NCBI RefSeq assembly: GCF_015672735.1
Contig: NZ_JADABY010000071.1
Coordinates: 1-57,329, forward strand
Source of the DNA: Citrobacter sp. Res13-Sevr-PEB04-36
GTDB lineage: Bacteria; Pseudomonadota; Gammaproteobacteria; Enterobacterales; Enterobacteriaceae
Direction: 5' to 3'
DNA: 57,329 nt
Positions 42,471 through 54,125 of this stretch are shown here, in pieces. Position 1 is the stretch's first letter, and each line of letters begins with the position of its first letter. A program made the position numbers and the translations under genes. The notes under the pieces were generated by a model. The model did not search any database and was not told the DNA's origin. It was given only the letters and a program-made list of their open reading frames with translations.

Positions 42471-43046
42471 TCAACGCCTGATAAGCGGTTGAACTTTATT
42501 ATCAATAGCTTCCCTCGCTCGGAAGATACGAGAACGCACCGTACCCACCGGACAATCCATGATAGCGGCTATCTCTTCATAGCTCAGGCCATCCAGCTCC
42601 CGCAAGGTTATTGCCATGCGTAAATCTTCCGGGAGGGACTCAATAGTTCGGAAAACTATCTGTCTCAGTTCTTCTGACAACATTAAGTTCTCAGGGTTCG
42701 AAATTTCTTTCAGCGCACCGCCACTTTCGTAATTTTCTGCTTCAATTGCATCTATATCACTGGAAGGTGGACGACGCCCCTGAGCGACCAGGTAATTCTT
42801 CGCTGTATTGACTGCGATACGATACAGCCAGGTATAAAAAGCACTATCTCCCCGGAACGAGTCCAGCGCACGATAGGCCTTGATAAATGCTTCTTGTACG
42901 ACGTCGGGAACATCGCCCGACGGTACATAGCGGGAAACCAGACTCGCCACCTTATGCTGATAGCGAACTACCAGTAAATTAAAGGCTTTCTGATCTCCCT
43001 TCTGGACCCGTTCTACCAGGACCTGGTCCGTTAACTGCTCGCTCAT
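42471..43046 (-). CDS. rpoE: RNA polymerase sigma factor sigmaE
   Basis: A 191-residue ECF sigma factor for envelope stress. Region 2 (LLVVRYQHKVASLV, DVVQEAFIKAYRALDSFRGDSAFYTWLYRIAVN) and region 4 (LREL DGLSYEEIAAIMDCPVGTVRSRIFRAR, written here with a break). The start ATG overlaps the stop of the leader ORF rseD (ATGA), showing translational coupling. A sigmaE-type promoter 76 nt upstream makes it autoregulated. An in-frame extension to 43124 is not coding. Confidence 0.98.
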   Translation of the reverse strand: MSEQLTDQVLVERVQKGDQKAFNLLVVRYQHKVASLVSRYVPSGDVPDVVQEAFIKAYRALDSFRGDSAFYTWLYRIAVNTAKNYLVAQGRRPPSSDIDAIEAENYESGGALKEISNPENLMLSEELRQIVFRTIESLPEDLRMAITLRELDGLSYEEIAAIMDCPVGTVRSRIFRAREAIDNKVQPLIRR

Positions 43047-43207
43047 CCGAGGTAAAGTCTCCCCAAACCAAATTTCCACGCGCTTTCGAAACGCCACTCC
43101 ATCAGCTGCAATATGAGCAAGCAACGACTTAGAGTGCTCAAGTTTCGTAAAGTTCCGTTACGCATTTGTTTTTGTTTGTCATGATGTAGACAGGTCTTAT
43201 CTCTCAT
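43043..43207 (-). CDS. rseD: Leader ORF RseD upstream of rpoE
   Basis: A small open frame ends at TGA 43045-43043, overlapping the rpoE ATG by the ATGA pattern. From the ATG at 43207 it encodes 54 residues (MRDKTCLHHDKQKQM...), rich in basic residues and ending WKFGLGRLYLG. In E. coli rseD is a leader ORF whose translation is coupled to rpoE. The start is uncertain: no good ribosome site is seen and a later ATG (codon 15) exists. The sigmaE promoter lies inside it, so sigmaE-driven mRNA would lack most of the ORF. Confidence 0.7.
   Translation of the reverse strand: MRDKTCLHHDKQKQMRNGTLRNLSTLSRCLLILQLMEWRFESAWKFGLGRLYLG
43128..43156 (-). promoter_or_regulatory. SigmaE-dependent autoregulatory promoter of rpoE
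   Basis: Minus strand GGAACTT (43156-43150), 16-nt spacer, TCTAA (43133-43129): a strong sigmaE match. The predicted start near 43122 gives a leader of about 76 nt before rpoE. Beyond it, 43208-43446, the nadB-rpoE divergent gap holds no gene that I can see. Confidence 0.85.
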
Positions 43208-43446
43208 TATAAGTCTACATAACCCGATCAACGCACTATCTGTACAGAAATGCCCATTAAACCGCTTGCAGAGTAACCCAACGGGCGCTTTATTTCATCT
43301 CCTAATCTGACGCTAACGGCCTGCTACACAAAATATTTTTCATATTTTACCCCGCGCAATGAATTTTCTTTATGTTTAGCCATTGCAACACATTCAAAAA
43401 TAAAACGTGCAGTTTCGCGCATTGTGGTGCTATGGTGACCAAACAC

Positions 43447-45815
<2,369 letters not shown>

Positions 45816-45945
45816 GAAAAACAACCTTACTGGAAAAAAAACGATAACATAGGATAAAAACAATACCTGAGAAGGTATATCCATACAAACAGATGAAGAT
45901 TGCAGCCGTAACGTCTATAATCAGCGCCCCACACAGAGGTAGAAC

Positions 45946-47274
45946 ATGACTGTAACGACTTTTTCCGAACTTGAACTCGATGAAAGCCTTCTGGATGCCC
46001 TCCAGGAAAAAGGTTTCACTCGCCCGACAGCTATTCAGGCAGCCGCCATTCCACCTGCGCTCGATGGCCGTGATGTACTCGGTTCTGCGCCGACAGGCAC
46101 CGGTAAAACGGCGGCATATTTGCTGCCAGTGTTGCAGCACCTGCTCGACTTCCCGCGCAAAAAATCGGGCCCGCCGCGCGTTTTAATTCTGACACCGACC
46201 CGCGAACTGGCAATGCAAGTTGCCGATCACGCCCGTGAACTGGCGAAGAATACGCACCTGGATGTCGCCACCATTACCGGCGGCGTGGCCTATATGAACC
46301 ACATGGAAGTGTTCAGCGAAAACCAGGACATTGTGGTCGCGACCACCGGACGTCTGCTGCAATACATTAAAGAAGAGAACTTCGACTGCCACGCGGTCGA
46401 AACGCTGATCCTCGATGAAGCCGACCGTATGCTGGACATGGGCTTCGCGCAGGATATCGAGCATATTGCTGGTGAAACCCGTTGGCGTAAGCAAACTATG
46501 CTGTTCTCTGCCACGCTGGAAGGCAATGCGGTTAAAGATTTTGCCGAGCGTCTGCTGGAAGATCCGGTCGAGGTTTCTGCGGATCCGTCCACCCGCGAAC
46601 GCAAGAAGATCCATCAGTGGTACTACCGTGCCGATGATATTGAACATAAAACGGCGTTGCTGATCCACCTGTTAAAACAACCTGATGCGACCCGCTCCAT
46701 TGTCTTTGTGCGTAAACGCGAGCGTGTGCACGAACTGGCTGGCTGGCTGCGCCAGGCGGGGATCAACAACTGCTATCTCGAAGGCGAGATGGTACAAAGC
46801 AAGCGTAACGAAGCGATCAAACGTCTGACCGATGGTCGTGTGAATGTGCTGGTTGCCACCGATGTTGCGGCACGCGGTATCGACATACCTGACGTCAGCC
46901 ACGTGTTTAACTACGACATGCCGCGCAGTGGCGATGCCTATTTGCACCGTATTGGCCGTACCGGTCGCGCGGGCCGTAAAGGCACCGCCATTTCTCTGGT
47001 TGAAGCACACGACCACCTGCTGCTCGGCAAAGCGAGTCGCTATGTCGACGAGCCGCTGAAGCCGCGCGTGATTGACGAACTGCGTCCAACAACGCGCGCG
47101 CCAAGTGAGAAATCGAACGGTAAGCCATCTAAGAAAGTGCTGGCGAAACGCGCCGAGAAAAAAGAGAAAGATAAAGAGAAGCCGCGCGTGAAGAAACGTC
47201 ACCGCGACGCCAAAAATATCGGCAAGCGTCGTAAGCCGAGCGCAGCTGCCGCGCCGCAGTCTGACAAAGAGTAA
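45946..47274 (+). CDS. srmB: ATP-dependent RNA helicase SrmB
   Basis: A 442-residue DEAD-box helicase for early 50S assembly. Q motif (RPTAIQAAAIP), motif I APTGTGKT, motif Ia PTRELAMQ, motif II DEAD in LDEADRMLDMGF, motif III SAT, motif VI HRIGRTGRAGRKG, then a long Lys/Arg-rich tail (about 390-442). It is followed by an intrinsic terminator. Confidence 0.98.
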   Translation: MTVTTFSELELDESLLDALQEKGFTRPTAIQAAAIPPALDGRDVLGSAPTGTGKTAAYLLPVLQHLLDFPRKKSGPPRVLILTPTRELAMQVADHARELAKNTHLDVATITGGVAYMNHMEVFSENQDIVVATTGRLLQYIKEENFDCHAVETLILDEADRMLDMGFAQDIEHIAGETRWRKQTMLFSATLEGNAVKDFAERLLEDPVEVSADPSTRERKKIHQWYYRADDIEHKTALLIHLLKQPDATRSIVFVRKRERVHELAGWLRQAGINNCYLEGEMVQSKRNEAIKRLTDGRVNVLVATDVAARGIDIPDVSHVFNYDMPRSGDAYLHRIGRTGRAGRKGTAISLVEAHDHLLLGKASRYVDEPLKPRVIDELRPTTRAPSEKSNGKPSKKVLAKRAEKKEKDKEKPRVKKRHRDAKNIGKRRKPSAAAAPQSDKE

Positions 47275-47279
47275 AGCGT

Positions 47280-47308
47280 ATGCCGGATTAATGAACCCGG
47301 CATTTTTT
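47280..47308 (+). terminator. srmB terminator
   Basis: ATGCCGG, 10-nt loop, CCGGCAT, then TTTTT, starting 6 nt after the srmB stop. Confidence 0.85.
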
Positions 47309-47324
47309 ACCTTCTTTCAACGAC

Positions 47325-47364
47325 AAAAAAAGCGGAACATGCACTGGCATGTTCCGCTTTTTTA
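47325..47364. terminator. Bidirectional terminator between srmB and grcA
   Basis: A-run, AGCGGAACATGC, loop ACTG, GCATGTTCCGCT, T-run: a 12-bp perfect stem with A/T tracts on both sides. It serves grcA on the minus strand and backs up srmB. Confidence 0.92.
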
Positions 47365-47397
47365 TTATCTGATTACCGGGGTATGACCCCGCGAGCC

Positions 47398-47781
47398 TTA
47401 CAGGCTCTCAGTAAAGGTACGGGCAATAACGTCGCGCTGCTGTTCTGGAGTCAGTGAGTTGAAACGCACTGCATAACCAGAAACACGAATTGTCAGCTGC
47501 GGGTATTTTTCCGGATGCTTAACCGCATCTTCCAGCGTTTCACGACGCAGAACGTTAACGTTCAGGTGCTGACCACCTTCCACGCGTACTTCCGGCTGCA
47601 CGTCTACCGGTACTTCACGGTATTCGATTTCGCCCAGTTTACTGACGGCAACGACTTCATCAGCAGAGAAACCTGCTTTCGCAACGATGCAGCGTGCTTC
47701 GCCTTTTTCGCTGTCCAGCAGCCAGAAAGAGTTCAGCAGGTCGTCATTTGCAGCTTTAGTAATCTGGATACCTGTAATCAT
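47398..47781 (-). CDS. grcA: Autonomous glycyl radical cofactor GrcA (YfiD)
   Basis: A 127-residue protein that replaces the oxygen-damaged C-terminal part of pyruvate formate-lyase. The radical glycine is Gly102 in RVSGYAVRF. Lengthwise it resembles the PflB C terminus ([18 protein letters not shown]). Ribosome site GGGAGGC lies upstream. It is controlled by two FNR boxes spaced as in E. coli. Confidence 0.98.
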   Translation of the reverse strand: MITGIQITKAANDDLLNSFWLLDSEKGEARCIVAKAGFSADEVVAVSKLGEIEYREVPVDVQPEVRVEGGQHLNVNVLRRETLEDAVKHPEKYPQLTIRVSGYAVRFNSLTPEQQRDVIARTFTESL

Positions 47782-47891
47782 GTTGATGCCTCCCCGGCAA
47801 AATTATTTGATCTCGGTTGGCCGTCGCGCGGCCAATTGGTAAAACCATTGTTGCTTGAGTGTATATATACCCCTCGCACCCCCTTGATTCC

Positions 47892-47905
47892 TTGATTTAA
47901 ATCAA
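47892..47905. promoter_or_regulatory. FNR box, promoter-proximal, of grcA
   Basis: TTGATTTAAATCAA is a perfect FNR palindrome (TTGAT-N4-ATCAA). With a -10 TATATA around 47867 on the minus strand it would sit near -40.5, the class II activating position known for E. coli yfiD. Confidence 0.9.
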
Positions 47906-47944
47906 CAAAAACCACACGCACTAAGTGGTGATGAGTGGATTTTA

Positions 47945-47958
47945 TTGTTTTACATCAA
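47945..47958. promoter_or_regulatory. FNR box, upstream, of grcA
   Basis: TTGTT-N4-ATCAA matches 9 of 10 FNR positions and is centred exactly 53 bp from the proximal box, the spacing of the -40.5/-93.5 pair in E. coli. The upstream site tunes expression under low oxygen. The remaining grcA-ung gap, 47959-48098, shows only the ung promoter region. Confidence 0.8.
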
Positions 47959-48098
47959 CTTACGCCATGTGTGCAGATAAAATTTTTACATAAATTTTCA
48001 ACTATCTTTAAGGGGTAGTCCCTTGAGAAGCGTAGAGAATTTTGCGCCCCAGAGAGAAGCAGTTAAGCTAGGGGGAATGAAATTCGCAGGAGAGCGAG

Positions 48099-48788
48099 AT
48101 GACTACCGAATTAACCTGGCACGATGTGCTGACCGATGAGAAACAGCAACCCTATTTTGTTAACACTTTGCATACCGTTGCCGGTGAACGCCAGTCGGGT
48201 ATGACGATTTACCCCCCGCAAAAAGATGTGTTTAACGCATTTCGCTTTACTGAGCTTGGCGATGTAAAGGTAGTCATCCTGGGCCAGGACCCATACCACG
48301 GTCCCGGCCAGGCACATGGCCTCGCGTTTTCTGTGCGCCCGGGCATTGCCACCCCACCGTCATTACTGAATATGTATAAAGAGCTGGAAGCGACGGTCCC
48401 TGGCTTTACACGCCCCACGCACGGGTATCTGGAAAGCTGGGCTCGTCAGGGGGTACTGTTACTGAACACCGTCCTTACCGTCCGGGCCGGACAGGCTCAT
48501 TCGCATGCCAGTCTGGGCTGGGAAACCTTTACGGATAAAGTCATTAGCCTGATTAACGAGCACCGTGAAGGCGTGGTGTTTTTACTCTGGGGCGCGCACG
48601 CGCAGAAGAAAGGGGCCATTATTGACGCACAGCGTCACCATATTCTGAAAGCGCCGCATCCGTCTCCGCTCTCGGCACACCGCGGATTCTTTGGCTGCAA
48701 CCACTTTGTTCTGGCAAATGAGTGGCTGGAAAAACGCGGTGAAAAACCGATCGACTGGATGCCGGTACTGCCGGCTGAGAGCGAGTAA
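48099..48788 (+). CDS. ung: Uracil-DNA glycosylase
   Basis: A 229-residue family 1 UDG that removes uracil from DNA. Catalytic loop [17 protein letters not shown] with the water-activating Asp (about 64), and the intercalation loop [13 protein letters not shown] with catalytic His near 187. AGGAGAGCGAG precedes the ATG. Confidence 0.98.
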   Translation: MTTELTWHDVLTDEKQQPYFVNTLHTVAGERQSGMTIYPPQKDVFNAFRFTELGDVKVVILGQDPYHGPGQAHGLAFSVRPGIATPPSLLNMYKELEATVPGFTRPTHGYLESWARQGVLLLNTVLTVRAGQAHSHASLGWETFTDKVISLINEHREGVVFLLWGAHAQKKGAIIDAQRHHILKAPHPSPLSAHRGFFGCNHFVLANEWLEKRGEKPIDWMPVLPAESE

Positions 48789-48790
48789 AA

Positions 48791-48818
48791 AAATGCCAGC
48801 AATTCGCTGGCATTTTTA
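48791..48818. terminator. Bidirectional terminator between ung and yfiF
   Basis: AAAAAATGCCAGC, loop AATTC, GCTGGCATTTTTA, placed between the converging ung and yfiF stops. Confidence 0.88.
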
Positions 48819-48821
48819 CTA

Positions 48822-49901
48822 TCAGGCTTTGTTCTGACGCCACCACTCCGCGAGCAGGACGCCCGTCGCAACGGAGACGTTGAGCGTTTCTACATTGCCC
48901 GTACCGTCGATGGCGACGCACAGATCATCTGCAGAACATGCCGCCTCCGGCAGCGCATCACGTTCGCGGCCTAACACCAGCACCATTTTTTCTGGCAGCG
49001 TGGTGTTGAACAACGGCTTACCTTTGTCGCTGGAAGTCATCACGACCGTGTAGCCTGCTTTGCGGAAATCATCCAGCACATCAACAATACTGTCGCCAGT
49101 GATCGGTTGCACGTGCTCGGCACCGCCTTCCGCGGTACGGATAGCCGCACCGGATTCCAGCAGCGCGGCATCCTGAACCACGACGCCTTTCACACCGAAA
49201 TGAGCGCAGCTGCGCATCATGCCGCCCAGGTTATGCGGGTTGGCGATATCTTCCAGCGCCAGTACGCAATCCTGCGCCCCCGCCTGACCAACCCACTGTT
49301 TAACGGTTGTACCGTTACGTTTTTTAATCAGGAAACACACGCCGCCGTGGTGTTCAGTACCGGAAGCTTTCGCCAGTTCGGCTTCGTCAACCACGTGGTA
49401 GGCTTTGCGATTTGCCGCCATCCAGCGTAATGCTTCTTTAAATCGTGGCGTCACGCTCTGGACAAACCAGGCGCGGACAATGGCGTCCGGACGGCTCTGG
49501 AACAGCGCCTGACAGGCATTCTCGCCGTAAACGCGGGTTTCTTCCGCACGCTGACGACGTAATACCTCAGGATCGATAAAGCTCTTGCCGCTGATCCCAC
49601 CGTGATCGGCTTTTTCCGCTACGTCATCGCTCGGCGCGCGGGATACGGTACGCCACGGTGAGTCTTCACGTTTACGGTCGCGTTCAACATCGCGGTCACG
49701 ACCCCGTTCACGGCCACGTTCACTGTTCGGACCCTTTCTGTCATCACGGGCAGGGCGACGACCGCCTTCGGCTCGGGAAGTACCTGGGCGACCGCCGCCT
49801 TTACCGGTACGTGGATTTTGGGTGCGCTTGTCCGAGTCATCGTCACTGCGGACGTACATCACTTTGACCTTGCCGTTTTTGTTCTTCAGTTCGTCGCTCA
49901 T
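48822..49901 (-). CDS. yfiF: SPOUT-family tRNA/rRNA methyltransferase-like protein YfiF
   Basis: A 359-residue TrmH-class protein with unproven substrate. The first 110 residues are a highly charged, low-complexity arm with repeated Arg-Asp/Arg-Glu dipeptides ([19 protein letters not shown]), probably disordered RNA-binding sequence. Then a substrate-binding domain and a C-terminal SPOUT knot with motifs [32 protein letters not shown] and [19 protein letters not shown]. coli YfiF is about 14 residues shorter; the extra length appears to be in the charged arm. Confidence 0.93.
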   Translation of the reverse strand: MSDELKNKNGKVKVMYVRSDDDSDKRTQNPRTGKGGGRPGTSRAEGGRRPARDDRKGPNSERGRERGRDRDVERDRKREDSPWRTVSRAPSDDVAEKADHGGISGKSFIDPEVLRRQRAEETRVYGENACQALFQSRPDAIVRAWFVQSVTPRFKEALRWMAANRKAYHVVDEAELAKASGTEHHGGVCFLIKKRNGTTVKQWVGQAGAQDCVLALEDIANPHNLGGMMRSCAHFGVKGVVVQDAALLESGAAIRTAEGGAEHVQPITGDSIVDVLDDFRKAGYTVVMTSSDKGKPLFNTTLPEKMVLVLGRERDALPEAACSADDLCVAIDGTGNVETLNVSVATGVLLAEWWRQNKA

Positions 49902-50109
49902 TTCTTTTCTCCACCTGCTCTGCGCGAAGCGCGCAGATTACCCGATGTGCACGTCGTTAGCCATTATTTCATTTAAAAGCTTATGACTATTGTACTCATT
50001 GAATAAAACGCATTGCTGTTTAAAACAGTCTCTCCGATAATATGTAACATAACAGAAACATATCGGCGTGATTGCCGCGAAGTCCACCCTACTCATCCAG
50101 AGGTTAGTT

Positions 50110-50529
50110 ATGAATACCGTTTGTACCAGCTGCCAGGCTATCAACCGCATCCCCGAAGATCGCATTCAGGATACGGCAAAATGCGGACGCTGCGGTCACG
50201 ACCTGTTTGACGGTGAGGTGATCAATGCGACCGGTGCTACGCTGGATAAGCTGTTAAAAGACGATCTTCCGGTGGTGGTCGATTTCTGGGCGCCATGGTG
50301 TGGCCCATGCCGTAACTTCGCCCCCATTTTTGAAGATGTCGCAGAAGAGCGTAGCGGTAAAGTACGTTTTGTTAAAGTGAATACCGAAGCTGAACGCGAA
50401 CTCAGCGCTCGTTTCGGCATCCGCAGTATTCCGACCATTATGATATTCAAGAAAGGTGAAGTCGTCGATATGCTCAATGGCGCAGTGCCTAAAGCCCCGT
50501 TTGATAGCTGGCTTAACGAATCATTATAA
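50110..50529 (+). CDS. trxC: Thioredoxin 2
   Basis: A 139-residue zinc-binding thioredoxin. The N-terminal zinc finger has CTSCQA and CGRCGHDLF (two CxxC pairs). The thioredoxin fold has the WCGPC active site in [14 protein letters not shown] and cis-Pro in SIPTIMIF. The ATG at 50110 follows AGAGGTTAG. In E. coli trxC is OxyR-induced; I could not place a clear OxyR box in the 50000-50100 region. Confidence 0.97.
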   Translation: MNTVCTSCQAINRIPEDRIQDTAKCGRCGHDLFDGEVINATGATLDKLLKDDLPVVVDFWAPWCGPCRNFAPIFEDVAEERSGKVRFVKVNTEAERELSARFGIRSIPTIMIFKKGEVVDMLNGAVPKAPFDSWLNESL

Positions 50530-50535
50530 TCTCTG

Positions 50536-50560
50536 CGGGGCACACCTTGTGCCCCGTTTT
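50536..50560 (+). terminator. trxC terminator
   Basis: CGGGGCAC, loop ACCTT, GTGCCCCG, TTTT, 6 nt after the trxC stop. Confidence 0.9.
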
Positions 50561-50598
50561 GTCCTCTGCGACAATAGCGTTTTTCAACGTGCTTCCCG

Positions 50599-51297
50599 AT
50601 GACCAATAACGCTGTTCTCCAGTTACGTGCCGAGCGCCTTGCGCGCGCCACGCGCCCTTTTCTTGCCCGAGGTAACCGTATTCGCCGCTGTCAGCGCTGC
50701 TTACTGCCGCTGAAACTGTGCCTGTGCGAAACACTGAGACCTGTCCAGGCGAACAGCCGTTTTTGCCTGGTGATGTTTGACACTGAACCGATGAAGCCAA
50801 GCAACACCGGGCGGTTGATTGCCGATATTCTGCCGGATACCGCCGCGTTTCAGTGGTCTCGCACCGAGCCGCCGTCAGCATTGCTTGAGCTAGTGAAAAA
50901 CCCGGATTATCAGCCGATGGTGGTATTCCCGGCATCTTATGCCGATGAGGGCCGTGAGGTCATTTTCACGCCACCGACGGGTAAGCCACCACTATTCATT
51001 ATGCTCGATGGCACCTGGCCGGAAGCGCGCAAAATGTTCCGCAAAAGCCCGTATCTCGATAACTTACCGGTAATCTCCGTCGATTTATCACGCCTTTCCG
51101 CTTACCACCTGCGCGAGGTGCATGCCGAGGGGCAATATTGCACCGCCGAAGTGGCGATTGCCTTACTGGATCTGGCTGGAGACACGCAGGCAGCCGAAGG
51201 ATTAGGCGAGCACTTCACGCTTTTTAAAACTCGCTACCTGGCAGGAAAAACCCAACATCAGGGAAGCGTCACAGCAGACTCGACAGAAAGCGTTTAA
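50599..51297 (+). CDS. tapT: tRNA-uridine aminocarboxypropyltransferase
   Basis: YfiP, a 232-residue DTW-domain enzyme that makes acp3U47 in several tRNAs from SAM. An N-terminal zinc site reads CQRCLLPLKLCLC. The DTW/TDD signature region reads PLFIMLDGTWPEARKMF, followed by YCTAEVAIALL. It starts 69 nt after trxC and is followed 36 nt later by patZ, probably one transcript. Confidence 0.94.
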   Translation: MTNNAVLQLRAERLARATRPFLARGNRIRRCQRCLLPLKLCLCETLRPVQANSRFCLVMFDTEPMKPSNTGRLIADILPDTAAFQWSRTEPPSALLELVKNPDYQPMVVFPASYADEGREVIFTPPTGKPPLFIMLDGTWPEARKMFRKSPYLDNLPVISVDLSRLSAYHLREVHAEGQYCTAEVAIALLDLAGDTQAAEGLGEHFTLFKTRYLAGKTQHQGSVTADSTESV

Positions 51298-51333
51298 AAT
51301 CATTCGGTCACTGGTGTCATTAAGGAAGCCGAT

Positions 51334-53994
51334 ATGAGTCAACGTGGTCTGGAAGCGCTACTGCGACCAAAATCCATTGCGGTGATTGGGGCGTCAATGA
51401 AGCCCAATCGTGCGGGTTACCTGATGATGCGTAACTTACTGGCCGGAGGTTTCAACGGACCGGTTTTACCGGTGACACCTGCCTGGAAAGCGGTGTTGGG
51501 CGTGCTGGCCTGGCCCACTATCGCCAGTCTGCCTTTTTCTCCCGATCTCGCCGTCTTGTGCACCAATGCCAGCCGCAACCTGGCGCTGCTGGAGGAGCTG
51601 GGCGAGAAAGGCTGCAAAACCTGTATTATTTTGTCAGCACCCGCGGCGCAGCACGCGGAACTGCTGGCCTGTGCTTCACGCTATAAAATACGTCTGCTCG
51701 GCCCCAACAGTCTGGGGCTTCTCGCCCCCTGGCAGGGGCTTAACGCCAGTTTTTCACCGGTACCGATTAAACGCGGTAAATTGGCGTTTATCTCTCAGTC
51801 TGCCGCCGTATCTAATACGATTCTTGACTGGGCGCAACAGAGAGAAATGGGCTTTTCCTATTTTATTGCCCTGGGTGACAGCCTGGATATTGACGTTGAT
51901 GAGCTGCTTGATTACCTGGCCCGCGACAGTAAAACCAGTGCGATTTTGCTCTACCTCGAACATTTGAGCGATGCCCGCCGCTTCGTCTCGGCGGCACGTA
52001 GTGCATCGCGCAACAAACCTATTTTGGTGATTAAAAGCGGTCGCAGCCCGGCGGCTCAGCGTTTGCTGCATACCAGCTCCGGGATGGACCCAGCCTGGGA
52101 CGCCGCCATCCAACGTGCCGGTCTGCTGCGCGTGCAGGACACGCACGAGCTTTTCTCAGCGGTAGAAACCCTCAGCCACATGCGCCCCTTACGTGGCGAC
52201 AGGCTGATGATCATCAGCAACGGTGCCGCACCTGCCGCACTGGCTTTAGATGAGCTATGGTCGCGAAACGGCAAACTGGCCACGCTTAGTGAAGAGACCT
52301 GCCAGAAATTACGCGATGCGTTACCCGTCCACATTGATATTGCCAACCCGCTGGATCTGCGCGACGACGCCAACAGCGAGCATTACGTTAAAACTCTGGA
52401 TATTTTACTCGCCAGTCAGGATTTTGACGCCCTGATGGTCATCCATTCGCCCAGCGCAGCCGCACCTGGCACCGAAAGCGCGCAGGCGCTAATCGAAGCG
52501 GTGAAACAGCATCCGCGAGGCAAATTTGTCTCCTTACTCACTAACTGGTGCGGAGAGTTTTCATCCCAGGAAGCCCGCAGGTTGTTTAGTGAAGCGGGAT
52601 TACCCACCTATCGTACACCGGAAGGCACCATCACCGCGTTTATGCATATGGTTGAATATCGACGTAACCAGAAGCAGTTGCGTGAAACGCCGGTGCTCCC
52701 CGACAACCTAACGGCCAACACCGCCGAGGCGCATAGTCTGTTACAGCGGGCGATTGCTGACGGGGCGACATCGCTGGATACGCATGAAGTTCAGCCTATT
52801 TTGCACGCCTATGGCTTGCACACGCTGCCCACCTGGATTGCCAGCGACAGCGCAGAAGCTGTACACATCGCCGAGCAAATTGGTTATCCGGTAGCGCTCA
52901 AGCTACGTTCTCCTGATATCCCGCATAAATCAGAAGTTCAGGGGGTTATGCTCTACCTGCGAACGGCAACCGAAGTGCAGCAGGCCGCTAATGCGATTTT
53001 TGATCGGGTGAAAATGGCCTGGCCTCAGGCGCGCATCCACGGTTTGCTCGTCCAGAGTATGGCTAATCGCGCGGGAGCTCAGGAACTGCGCGTGGTTGTC
53101 GAACACGATCCGGTATTTGGACCGCTCATTATGTTGGGAGAAGGTGGCGTAGAGTGGCGGCCGGAAGAGCAAGCTGTGGTGGCATTACCGCCGCTGAACA
53201 TGAACCTCGCGCGTTATCTGGTGATCCAGGGGATCAAAAATAAAAAGATCCGCGCCCGCAGTGCGCTACGTCCCTTAGACGTCGCAGGTTTAAGCCAGCT
53301 TCTGGTTCAGGTGTCCAATCTGATCGTCGATTGCCCGGAAATTCAACGTCTGGATATCCACCCGCTACTGGCCTCTGCGGGTGAATTTACCGCCCTCGAT
53401 GTTACGCTGGACATAGCCCCCTTCACGGGCGACAACGAAAGCAGACTGGCCGTGCGTCCCTATCCTCATCAACTTGAAGAGTGGGTCGAGATGAAGAACG
53501 GCGAACGCTGTCTGTTTCGCCCTATTCTGCCGGAGGATGAACCCCATCTGCAGCAGTTCATTTCGCAGGTGACGAAAGAAGATCTATATTACCGTTATTT
53601 CAGTGAGATCAATGAATTTACCCATGAAGATTTAGCCAATATGACGCAGATCGACTACGATCGGGAAATGGCCTTTGTGGCGGTACGTTGCAGTGATAAC
53701 ACTGAAGAGATCCTCGGCGTAACGCGCGCCATTTCCGATCCAGATAACGTCGATGCCGAATTTGCCGTGCTGGTGCGATCGGATCTCAAAGGACTGGGAC
53801 TCGGGCGGCGATTAATGGAAAAATTAATTGCCTATACCCGAGATCACGGACTGAGACGTCTAAATGGTATTACGATGCCGAACAATCGGGGGATGGTCGC
53901 CCTGGCCCGAAAACTCGGGTTTGCTGTAGACATCCAGCTCGAAGAGGGAATTGTTGGGCTAACGCTTAATCTGGCCCAATATGAGGAATCGTGA
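51334..53994 (+). CDS. patZ: Protein lysine acetyltransferase PatZ (Pka, YfiQ)
   Basis: An 886-residue acetyltransferase that acetylates lysines, including on acetyl-CoA synthetase, and so turns it off. Residues 1-700 resemble ADP-forming acyl-CoA synthetase: CoA-binding (SIAVIGASMKPNRAGY), succinyl-CoA ligase-like, and ATP-grasp (GYPVALKLRSPDIPHKS). About 720-886 is a GNAT domain with the acetyl-CoA loop DLKGLGLGRRLMEKL. AAGGAAG precedes the ATG. Confidence 0.97.
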   Translation: MSQRGLEALLRPKSIAVIGASMKPNRAGYLMMRNLLAGGFNGPVLPVTPAWKAVLGVLAWPTIASLPFSPDLAVLCTNASRNLALLEELGEKGCKTCIILSAPAAQHAELLACASRYKIRLLGPNSLGLLAPWQGLNASFSPVPIKRGKLAFISQSAAVSNTILDWAQQREMGFSYFIALGDSLDIDVDELLDYLARDSKTSAILLYLEHLSDARRFVSAARSASRNKPILVIKSGRSPAAQRLLHTSSGMDPAWDAAIQRAGLLRVQDTHELFSAVETLSHMRPLRGDRLMIISNGAAPAALALDELWSRNGKLATLSEETCQKLRDALPVHIDIANPLDLRDDANSEHYVKTLDILLASQDFDALMVIHSPSAAAPGTESAQALIEAVKQHPRGKFVSLLTNWCGEFSSQEARRLFSEAGLPTYRTPEGTITAFMHMVEYRRNQKQLRETPVLPDNLTANTAEAHSLLQRAIADGATSLDTHEVQPILHAYGLHTLPTWIASDSAEAVHIAEQIGYPVALKLRSPDIPHKSEVQGVMLYLRTATEVQQAANAIFDRVKMAWPQARIHGLLVQSMANRAGAQELRVVVEHDPVFGPLIMLGEGGVEWRPEEQAVVALPPLNMNLARYLVIQGIKNKKIRARSALRPLDVAGLSQLLVQVSNLIVDCPEIQRLDIHPLLASAGEFTALDVTLDIAPFTGDNESRLAVRPYPHQLEEWVEMKNGERCLFRPILPEDEPHLQQFISQVTKEDLYYRYFSEINEFTHEDLANMTQIDYDREMAFVAVRCSDNTEEILGVTRAISDPDNVDAEFAVLVRSDLKGLGLGRRLMEKLIAYTRDHGLRRLNGITMPNNRGMVALARKLGFAVDIQLEEGIVGLTLNLAQYEES

Positions 53995-54083
53995 GTAAGG
54001 TACTGGAAATGTTGACCACTTTAACGGGCACTGGTGTTATCATTGCTCGCTTATGTCGTCTGCATAGCACAGAGGACCCTTCA

Positions 54084-54125
54084 ATGAACAGAGAAGAAAT
54101 GCACTGTGATGTTGTCAAAATTTAA
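54084..54125 (+). CDS. pssL: 13-residue leader peptide overlapping pssA (PssL-like)
   Basis: ATG at 54084 with AGAGGA 7 nt upstream opens a frame [13 protein letters not shown] ending at TAA 54125. The stop lies inside pssA (start 54109, different frame), a 17-base overlap. The best ribosome site of the region belongs to this ORF, not to pssA, which implies coupling. A leader peptide named pssL is annotated before pssA in recent E. coli releases as I recall it; the peptide has no known function. Confidence 0.6.
   Translation: MNREEMHCDVVKI

Noticed and set aside
49970-50100. OxyR site expected upstream of trxC
   Set aside because: No sequence there fits the four spaced ATAG/CTAT-type elements well enough to report.
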